Source: Prionace glauca
Taxonomy: Eukaryota > Chordata > Chondrichthyes > Carcharhiniformes > Carcharhinidae
DNA length: 64,000 nt
Reading direction: 5' to 3'
NCBI GenBank assembly: GCA_037974335.1
Contig: CM075760.1
Location: 28,286,402-28,350,401, forward strand
The position numbers were made by a program, and so were the translations under genes. This document shows positions 56,934 to 64,000 of this stretch, in pieces. The notes under the pieces were generated by a model that was not told where the DNA came from, ran no database searches, and saw nothing but the letters and a program-made list of their open reading frames with translations. Each line of letters begins with the position of its first letter. The stretch's first letter is position 1.

Positions 56934-56987
56934 TTCAGGGACCTTTAGATCTTCAGTCTAACGCTCTCCCAACTGAGCTATTTCGGC
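56934..56987 (-). pseudogene. tRNA-Phe(GAA) remnant, T arm lost
   Basis: On the minus strand GCCGAAATAGCTCAGTTGGG, then AGAGCGTTAGACTGAAGATC and TAAAGGTCCCTG match vertebrate tRNA-Phe, with anticodon GAA, up to the start of the T stem. After that it switches to ordinary flank (AATGTTTCAAACCCC). The T arm and the 3' acceptor strand are missing. Confidence 0.9.
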
Positions 56988-57089
56988 TGTCTGGCCGAGG
57001 GGAAGCTTCCGTCTCCCAAATATCTAAGAGAGCACTCATTTCTGCCCATTCGTTAATGCATCATTTTCATCTTTCTTCAAATAAACTCA

Positions 57090-58270
57090 ACCAAATGTCC
57101 TCAGTGATAAAAGCAAATTACTGCGGATGGGAAAAGAGGAAATGCTCCAAAATCTCACAATGTCTGACAGCACCTGTAAGGAGTGAAAAGGGCGGACGTT
57201 TCGAGTCCAGATGACACTTTATCAAAGTTCATTGTACAATTGTAATCACTATTCGTTTCAATATTTCGTATCAATACATTATTTAACACATGTGACTTCA
57301 TTATGAATTGAATATTTCTGACCTTGAACATCACTGAATTGAAAATATAACTGACCAACAGAACCAATCGAATCACCGGGTAATACAAGTCACAATTTTG
57401 AGATCGACTATCGTCAGCTTTTAAACAAAGTCAAATACATTTAAAAGGATGAGAATCAGGAATTATCTGTTCGTGACTCTTGACCCTTTTTTTATTAGGG
57501 GTTTGAAACATTCAGGCGCATAAATTCCGGCCCGTTACAGGAAATTCCAGTAGATCCGCACTGAGTCCCAATTCCCTCATCTGTCTGAATGGTTTTCCCT
57601 CTTTCTTAGAGATGAAAAACGATTTAAAAATATTCTTCTGTGAAATGTTCACCATTTCCTCTAGTTCACTTACAGTATCACTTGTATCTGTCTCTTTGAG
57701 CACACACTGCTATCAGATATTTCAGATGGTGATTAACCATATTAGTCTGCAGCTAGAAACCCATTAAATTCTGTTGTGGACTGAACAAGATGCGGATAAA
57801 TGCTCGGTGTCAAAAGCGAACTTTCCCGTCAGTGCACCTTATTTAACAGAAAGTATTTAACTTTGATGTCAGAGCAATGATAACATGTCTTTCACATCGA
57901 GGTTTGGATAATGTTGAGCAACAACCTGAAATCAAACAATTTTACCTTACCCCACATGAGAAACTTTAATTAATATTTCTGCCCGGTTTCGAACGGGGAC
58001 CTTTCGCGTGTGAGGCGAATGTGATAACCACTACACTACAGAAACAACTGGAAAAGTAATGGAGCAAATCAGCCTGTCTGCAATGTTCAACTGCGCTGTG
58101 TTGCTGCAGGTTCCGATGGTCAGACTGAGAGCCCAAGTCACTGAATTCAGGAAGATAACCCTTACTTTCAATCTGATTGTACATCTTATCCCCAACATCA
58201 ATATTTAAAAATATTCGTCTCGCCAATATTTAAGGGAGCAATGATTTCTACACATTTATTATTCCATGAT
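57090..58270 (-). repeat. tRNA-Val unit A (about 1.19 kb)
   Basis: A tandem partner of 58270-59460 at an offset of about 1190 bp. It contains an antisense SINE-like piece at 57105-57228 (GGGCGGACGTTTCGAGTCC) and the tRNA-Val(CAC) at 57974. Shared phrases include AGAGCAATGATAACATGTCT and GGATAATGTTGAGCA. Confidence 0.88.
57974..58045 (-). tRNA. tRNA-Val(CAC), one base short in T stem
   Basis: Minus strand GTTTCTGTAGTGTAGTGGTT, ATCACATTCGCCTCACACGC and GAAAGGTCCCCGTTCGAAAC. The anticodon loop CTCACAC gives CAC. The acceptor stem pairs (GTTTCTG with CAGAAAT, ending in a G-U pair). The T stem has CCCG against CCGGG, one G fewer than normal, so function is doubtful although all else is canonical. 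Confidence 0.75.
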
Positions 58271-59531
58271 TCTCATCTTCCTTCGAATAATCTCAATCAA
58301 TTATTCAGTGATAAAAACGAATGACTGCGGAAGGGAAAAGAGAAAATCCTGCAAAATCTCCCAATGTCTGAGAGCTCCTGTAAGGAGTGAAAAAGGCGGA
58401 CGTTTCGAGTCCAGATGACACTTTATCAAAGCTCATTGTACAAATGTACTCAGTATTTGTGTCACTATTAGGTACCAATGTATTATTTAACACATATGGC
58501 TTTATTATGAATTGAATATCTCTGAACTTGAACATCACTGAATTGAAAATATAACTGACCAACAGAACCAATCGAATCACCGGGTAATACAGGTCACAAT
58601 TTTGAGATTGACTATCTTCAGCTTTTAAACAAAGTCAAATACATTTAAATGGAGGAAAATCAAAAAGTATCTGTTCGTGACACTTGTGCCTTTTTTATTA
58701 TGGACGCATACATTTCCGCCCTTTACAGGAAAGCCCAGTAGATCCGCGCTGAGTCTCGATTCCCCCATCTGTCTGGGTGACTTTTCCTATTTGTTGGAGA
58801 TGAAAAACGATTTTTAAAAATGATTCATCTGTGAAATGTGCACCATTTCCTCTAGTTCACTTACAGTATCACTTGTACCTGTCTGTTTGAGCACACACTG
58901 CTATCAGATATTTCAGATGGTGATGAACCATATTAGTCTGCACCTATAAACCCATTAAATCTGCTGGAGACTGAACGAGATGCGGATAAATGCTCGGTGT
59001 CAAAATCGAACTTTCCCATCAGTGCACCTTATTTCTCAGAAAGTATTTGACGGTGAAATCAGAGCAATGATAACATGTCTTTAACATCGAGGTTCGGATA
59101 ATGTTGAGCAGTAAACTTAAATTTAACAATTTTCCCTTATCCAACACGAGAAAGTTTAATGAGTGTTTCTGCCCGGATTCGAACCGGGGATCTTTCGCGT
59201 GTAAGGCGAATGTGATAACCACTACACAACAGAAAGAGCTGAAGAGCAGTGGAGGAAATCTGCCTGCCTGCAATGTTCAACTGCGCTGTGATGCTGCAGG
59301 TTCCGATGGTCAGACTGAGAGCCCATGTCACTGAATTCAGGAAGATAACCGTTATTTTCAATCTGATTGTACAACTTATCCCCAACATCAACATTTAAAA
59401 GCGTTCGTCTGGCAAATATCTAAGGGATCAATGATTTCTACCCATTCATTAATGCATCATTTTCATCGTTCTTCCAATAATCATCCGCATTTTGTATCAC
59501 CAGCGCTTTGTAACCTGTCGCTACCTTTTTC
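58270..59531 (-). repeat. tRNA-Val unit B
   Basis: A direct repeat of unit A, and from about 58640 to 59531 reverse-complementary to 63114-64000. It contains an antisense SINE-like piece at 58315-58432 and the tRNA-Val(TAC) at 59164. Confidence 0.9.
59164..59236 (-). tRNA. tRNA-Val(TAC)
   Basis: Minus strand CTTTCTGTTGTGTAGTGGTT, ATCACATTCGCCTTACACGC, GAAAGATCCCCGGTTCGAAT and CCGGGCAGAAACA. The anticodon loop CTTACAC gives TAC. T arm intact with box B GGTTCGAATCC. The acceptor stem pairs at six of seven positions (first pair C-C). No TTTT follows within 20 bp. Confidence 0.85.
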
Positions 59532-59657
59532 CGTTGTTCTTTAAATGTGACATTTCCAATTCAGATACTAAAGAGGAAATCTCCCTGATACTGATTCCGA
59601 CAGAACTGGTGCAGACCGGGAAGTAACACAGGATTGTTACACAGCAATAAATCTACA

Positions 59658-59729
59658 TTCCCTGACCGGGAATTGAACCCGGGCCGCGGCGGTGAAAACG
59701 CCGAATCCTAACCACTAGACCACCAGGGA
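59658..59729 (-). tRNA. tRNA-Glu(TTC), intact
   Basis: Minus strand TCCCTGGTGGTCTAGTGGTT, AGGATTCGGCGTTTTCACCG and CCGCGGCCCGGGTTCAATTC, then CCGGTCAGGGAA. The acceptor TCCCTGG pairs perfectly with TCAGGGA. The anticodon loop TTTTCAC gives TTC; the anticodon and T stems are fully paired. The body otherwise looks like the common tRNA-Glu(CTC) isodecoder with a TTC anticodon. Confidence 0.95.
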
Positions 59730-59814
59730 AGCTGGTGGGTGTTTTATAAAATATAAATTTATCCATGAGCCACCAGTCTTTTGTTTTATTTCTACACAGG
59801 GACACAATCTCAGG

Positions 59815-60010
59815 ACAAGGCGCTGATGATTTAGGAGTGAGATGAGGAGAAATTGTTTGACTCAAAGGCCCGTGAATCTTGGGAATTCTCTATTCCAAAG
59901 GGTTCTGATGTTCCATCACTGAACACATTTCAGTTTGCGTTAGACAGATTTATGATCTATCCAGGAATGAATGGAAACAGGAATATGGAATAGGAACAAA
60001 TGCTCAGCCA
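59815..60010 (+). mobile_element. decayed CR1 3'-end fragment
   Basis: GAGATGAGGAGAAATTGTTT, CCGTGAATCTTGGGAATTCT and CATTTCAGTTTGCGTTAGAC follow the CR1 ORF2 end. Confidence 0.7.
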
Positions 60011-60232
60011 CAAGTTCATGTTTCGATTGTGTTTTTTAAGTTTAAAGGTATAATGGAAGCATGTATATAATGTTATATGTAACCTGTTTGAAGTCAGTTC
60101 TCGTTAAATAATGTTGGTAACACCAGATAACAGAACAGCCGGGAACAATTGACAGCTTTTTTTTATTGGCACTCACGGACCCATTGCCAACAGGCAACTG
60201 TTTACCCGTGAATGCTGATGGTGAGAAAATTC
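60011..60232. other. no gene seen
   Basis: AT-rich spacer between a LINE fragment and the tRNA-Asn-like gene. Confidence 0.5.
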
Positions 60233-60306
60233 CGTCGCTGGGTTGTCTTAAACCACCAACCTTTCAGTTAACAGCTGAACGTGCTGACCAATTGCGCCAT
60301 AGAGAC
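60233..60306 (-). pseudogene. tRNA-Asn(GTT)-like, with mismatches
   Basis: Minus strand GTCTCTATGGCGCAATTGGT, CAGCACGTTCAGCTGTTAAC and TGAAAGGTTGGTGGTTTAAG. The anticodon loop CTGTTAA gives GTT and the anticodon stem is paired. The T stem (GGTGG against CAACC) has one mismatch, the T loop reads TTTAAGA instead of TTCGANN, and the acceptor has two mismatches. A TTTT run follows 3'. Probably a pseudogene, though it might retain weak expression. Confidence 0.8.
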
Positions 60307-60738
60307 AGAGGTAGCAACTCGTAAATATATTCTAAACTCGTGTGTTACTGGCCGCCATTCTATTTCTGAAAACCTGTTCCAGAACTGCAGCATGACCGCA
60401 CTGTTTACAATTCTATACAAGTCCCTTTAGTTCCGTGGATCCTACAGCACTGCTGCAGTGTGTTGGTTATTCCCTTTCTCCTATGAACGGGCAGGGAAAA
60501 TAAACCCACGTCTCTTACCACAGGGAGGAATGGGAAGGGAAATGACCACCAGTAGCCCAACAATCCAATACTTTCCACTCAATCATCAATAACACCATTC
60601 ACAACTGCACCACCTTCCGAATATTGCGATCCATTTCCCTTAGGATTTAGGTCCAAGACTTCATATTTCCCTTGTTTTCCCCCAATTTTGCAGGACATTC
60701 GCTCCAATACACAGAGTGAACGGAGAAAGAAGAAGCTT

Positions 60739-60809
60739 TGCATTGGCCGGGAATCGAACCCGGGTCTCCCGCGTGGCAGGCGAGAATTCTACCATTGAAC
60801 CATCAATGT
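60739..60809 (-). tRNA. tRNA-Gly(GCC), two acceptor mismatches
   Basis: Minus strand ACATTGATGGTTCAATGGTA, GAATTCTCGCCTGCCACGCG and GGAGACCCGGGTTCGATTCC, then CGGCCAATGCA. The anticodon loop CTGCCAC gives GCC; D, anticodon and T arms are canonical. The 5' strand ACATTGA against CCAATGC mispairs at the first and last positions (the normal gene has GCATTGG). Confidence 0.85.
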
Positions 60810-61019
60810 TGCTCTTGCTCGCGATACCCCCACATGCTCTCTCTTCCTTCACACTCAACAGCATTGTAATTTCCTTACTTTGTCCTTTCGTTCCCCATTT
60901 ATTAAGATTCGGATATTAAATAAATGCTAACCTCAAATACATTTTGGACAAAATTCAATATGTCTTAGAAAATTTACACAATTTTGTCATTTTTTTCCAT
61001 AAAATTCAGCATTTCTGAT

Positions 61020-61360
61020 TTTGGAGAAAGCATTTCAAGCTGAGGTCAGTGCAAAGATAATATGACTGTAACATCGAGATTCTGATAATATTCAGCACCA
61101 AACTGAAATCGTACAGACTTCCCTCACCCTAGCATGTTTCAGATGGTGATTAACTATGTTAGTCTGCACCTAAACCTATTAAATTGTCTTGTAGACTGGA
61201 TGACTTGCCGATATGTGCAGGTGTCAAAATAGGGAAGTTTCTTTCCTGGCAATGCATCAAACAATTTATCATTTCTGATTTGACACAAAGTATTTGAGGC
61301 CGAGGCCAGAGCGAAGATACTATGGGTGTAACATCGAGATTCAGATACTGTTCAGCAACA
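61020..61360 (-). repeat. diverged remnants of the tRNA-Val unit flank
   Basis: Two partial copies of the flank (AAGATAATATGACTGTAACA and AAGATACTATGGGTGTAACA) separated by the CAGATGGTGATTAACTATGT phrase. No tRNA is left. Confidence 0.75.
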
Positions 61361-61364
61361 AAAT

Positions 61365-61665
61365 GCTCCGGCCGATGAAGGCATGCTTTAAGGTGCAAGG
61401 GGCAAGGTTTAAAGGAGATGGACATGGCAGATTGTTTGCACAGAGGGTAGTGGGTTCCTGGAACTCGCTGCCGGGGAGAGATAGTAGAAGCGGATGCAGT
61501 TGTGACTTTTACATCACTTGACAAGTACATGAATAGGATGGAAATAAACAGATATGGTCCCGGAAGGATGGGGGGTTTTAGTTAAGTCGGACAGCATGGT
61601 CAGTGAAGGTTTGAAGGGCCGAATGGTATGATCCTGGGCTGTAATTTTCCCTGTTCTTTGTACTG
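61365..61665 (+). mobile_element. LINE 3'-end fragment
   Basis: CAAGGTTTAAAGGAGATGGA, AGAGGGTAGTGGGTTCCTGG and AAGGGCCGAATGGTATGATC read as a LINE ORF2 end and trailer, with a TTTCCCTGTTCTTTGT tail. Confidence 0.75.
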
Positions 61666-61758
61666 CCATTTTTCTTTACCCAAAACTGAGCCTCAGACTC
61701 TGTAGCTCTACATTTAGCCATTCCATCTCTGACACCTTCTCCACTCACACAACCCTGT

Positions 61759-62912
61759 GAGATGTCTGTACTGATGTTATTGTGGCATCATGAGCGTTCC
61801 ACATACAACATGACTTGTATCTATAAATTCTCATCTTGAACATTTCAATTGAAATTTCAGGGCAAGTAGAGCTTTTTGAGCAGAATGGTTCAGATTCCCA
61901 CCATCTTTAATGTGAACAAGTTGTTTCTGATTTCCCTACACAGGCTGTCTATTAAACAATGACTGAACACAGGGGGTGAATGTGAGAAGCTGAAGTTTCC
62001 AGTTGAAGAGGTTCCCAGTGTCTCTGAGCAACTGAACTGGGGAAGCCTCTGGGCAGAGACTGCGCTGCTGCTATTTCCCTTCCTGACCACCGGGGGTCGC
62101 TGTAACACGCCCGGGCGCTGCTCCGCCCAGTGTCACCTCTTGCCCACACCGGCCCGGCCGCTGCTCGTTGGCGGAACATCCGGGGCCTGCAGAGTGGCGG
62201 GGCCAGCGGCCATATTTCCGTGACGTCACCGTCAGCCCCTCCCCCCGTCGAGGAAAAAGCGACGGTTCAGAAATGTAGAAAGTGAGAGAAATTCCCACCC
62301 GGAAATCCCGCCCGGAGCGAAATTAAAATTAAATAAAATACATATTTTTATAAAGAGGCAGGTGGCGGAACCGCGCATGTGCGGTAGTATTTTCCCAGAG
62401 CGCACCGCGCGGGTGTGAAAAACAGACGGAATAAAAAACGGAAACGATTTTCCCGAATGGAGAAGGAACCGAAAGGCTGACGGGTGAGGATGTGAATAAT
62501 AATCATCAGAATTCAAAATACTAAAAGATTCAAATGTAACTGCCTGGGCGCATGTGCAGAAGGGGAATTCCCTCAGAGTGCAGCGCGCGGGATCCGTCTC
62601 CCCTGGCAACGCAAAATGGCCTCTGGCCGTCTCCCCTGGCAACGCAAGATGGACGCTGGCCGTCTCACTTGGCAACGCAAGATGGACGCTGCCGGCGGCG
62701 GGTGTGATTGTGGCGCAGGCGCAGTGAGGTCTGCCTGCAGCCCATTGTCCAGATTGCCCCCCAGTGGATGTGGTGGGGAGGTGCAGCAGATGGAGCAACA
62801 ATCCCAGTTTCAATGGGGGGAGAGAAGCTGCAATTCTGCTCCCTGTTGTTCACTCCTCTCCCCAGTCTCAGCATTGCAGAGTGTTTAAACAAGAGGGTGC
62901 ATTGTCACAGCG
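61759..62912 (-). repeat. CpG-rich inverted-repeat arm, right
   Basis: The reverse complement of 53217-54298, ending CAAGAGGGTGCATTGTCACA. It differs by a local triplication of a phrase around CGTCTCCCCTGGCAACGCAA at 62595-62690 (one copy in the left arm). It contains a consensus CRE, TGACGTCA, at 62220-62227, where the left arm has TGATGTCA. Confidence 0.88.
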
Positions 62913-62934
62913 GCACCTTGACCTGCAGTTTAGT

Positions 62935-63112
62935 TTTATTTATTAGTATCTCGAATAATTAGGCTTACATTCACACTGCAATGCAATTCCTGTGAAAATT
63001 CTCTAGTCGCCACATTCCTGTTCGGGAAACACTGATGGAGAATTTGGCATGGCCAATGCATCTAACCAGCAAGTCTTTTGGACTGCTGGAGGAATGCAGA
63101 GAACAAGAACAA
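62935..63112 (-). mobile_element. antisense SINE fragment
   Basis: TTAGGCTTACATTCACACTG, GCAATGCAATTCCTGTGAAA, TCTAACCAGCAAGTCTTTTG. It lies exactly between the two inverted blocks (right CpG arm and tRNA-Val block). Confidence 0.85.
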
Positions 63113-63113
63113 A

Positions 63114-64000
63114 GAAAAAAGGTAGCGACAGGTTACAAAGCGCTGGTGATACAAAATGCGGATGATTATTGGAAGAACGATGAAAATGATGCATTAATGA
63201 ATGGGTAGAAATCATTGATCCCTTAGATATTTGCGAGGCGAACGCTTTTAAATGTTGATGTTGGGGATAAGTTGTACAATCAGCTTGAAAATAACGGTTA
63301 TCTTCCTGAATTCAGTGACATGGGCTCTCAGTCTGACCATCGGAACCTGCAGCAACACAGCGCAGTTGAACATTGCAGGCAGGCAGATTTCCTCCACTGT
63401 TCTTCAGCTCTTTCTGTAGTGTAGTGGTTATCACATTCGCCTTACACGCGAAAGATCCCCGGTTCGAATCCGGGCAGAAACACTCATTAAACTTTCTCGT
63501 GTTGGATAAGGGAAAATTGTTAAATTTACGTTTACTGCTCAACATTATCCAAACCTCGATGTTAAAGACATGTTATCATTGCTCTGATTTCACCGTCAAA
63601 TACTTTCTGAGAAATAAGGTGCACTGACGGGAAAGTTCGATTTTGACACCGAGCATTTATCCGCATCTCGTTCAGTCTCCAGCAGATTTAATGGGTTTAT
63701 AGGTGCAGACTAATATGGTTCATCACCATCTGAAATATCTGATAGTAGTGTGTGCTCAAACAGACATATACAAGTGATAGTGTAAGTGAACTAGAGGAAA
63801 TGGTGCACATTTCACAGATGAATCATTTTTAAAAATCGTTTTTCATCTCCAACAAATAGGAAAAGTCACTCAGACAGATGGGGGAATCGAGACTCAGCGC
63901 GGATCTACTGGGCTTTCCTGTAAAGGGCGGAAATGTATGCGTCCATAATAAAAAAGGCACAAGTGTCACGAACAGATAATTTTTGATTTTCCTCCATTTA
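63114..64000 (+). repeat. tRNA-Val unit, inverted copy, runs off the window
   Basis: The reverse complement of 58640-59531 at high identity, including flank phrases on both sides of the tRNA. It starts at AAAAAGGTAGCGACAGG and continues past the right end. Confidence 0.92.
63410..63482 (+). tRNA. tRNA-Val(TAC), second copy
   Basis: CTTTCTGTAGTGTAGTGGTT, ATCACATTCGCCTTACACGC, GAAAGATCCCCGGTTCGAAT, CCGGGCAGAAACA. Like the copy at 59164 but with the canonical TGTAGTGTAG start of the D arm. Anticodon TAC; T arm intact; acceptor first pair C-C. Confidence 0.87.

Overview
The window is genomic DNA from a cartilaginous fish, almost certainly a shark or close relative. The evidence is a complete cluster-type immunoglobulin heavy-chain (IgM) unit, with V, two D segments, J and four constant domains packed into one cassette. 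It sits in DNA full of CR1-type LINEs and tRNA-derived SINEs of the kind common in elasmobranchs. Codon-level reading of the Ig exons gives textbook shark IgM. Recombination signals lie beside V, D1, D2 and J in an order that obeys the 12/23 rule, so the unit is in germline, unjoined configuration.

Layout. 1-410 is a CA-type microsatellite. 1.38-5.29 kb is a nearly full-length CR1 LINE with an esterase-like ORF1 and an endonuclease/reverse-transcriptase ORF2 carrying two stops. 5.3-16.6 kb is old repeat-rich DNA: decayed CR1 copies, SINEs, an antisense LINE fragment, and a second LINE family with an internal duplication. 16.82-19.11 kb is a 5'-truncated CR1 copy nearly identical to the first. 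19.3-24.15 kb is a diverged duplicate of the upstream flank of the working VH. It ends in a VH pseudogene broken up by two repeat insertions. 24.2-31.7 kb is intergenic and mostly repeats.

The IgM unit runs from a TATA box at about 31.87 kb to the membrane poly(A) signals at about 51.45 kb. Its parts are leader and VH (31969-32451), D1 (32867), D2 (33253), JH (33657), a 10.2-kb J-C intron, C1 (43923), C2 (44615), C3 (45846), C4 with secretory tail (46959-47350), TM1 (50718) and TM2 (50980). Secreted mRNA would end at the poly(A) signals after C4. Membrane mRNA would splice from a donor inside C4 to TM1. The J-C intron holds a 12-copy 39-bp tandem array, a long CTCA-type array that is C-rich on the sense strand, and, about 1 kb before C1, a G-rich array with repeated GAGCTG motifs. 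That last array resembles a mammalian switch region in composition and place, and is the most interesting signal I found.

After the Ig unit (51.7-64 kb) come LINE fragments and then a tRNA gene neighbourhood (Glu, Phe remnant, Val, Val, Glu, Asn, Gly, Val) built from tandem and inverted duplications. It includes a pair of CpG-rich inverted arms about 1.1 kb long and 7.5 kb apart. No sequence database or folding program was used. Similarities were judged by eye, and repeat boundaries are approximate unless stated.
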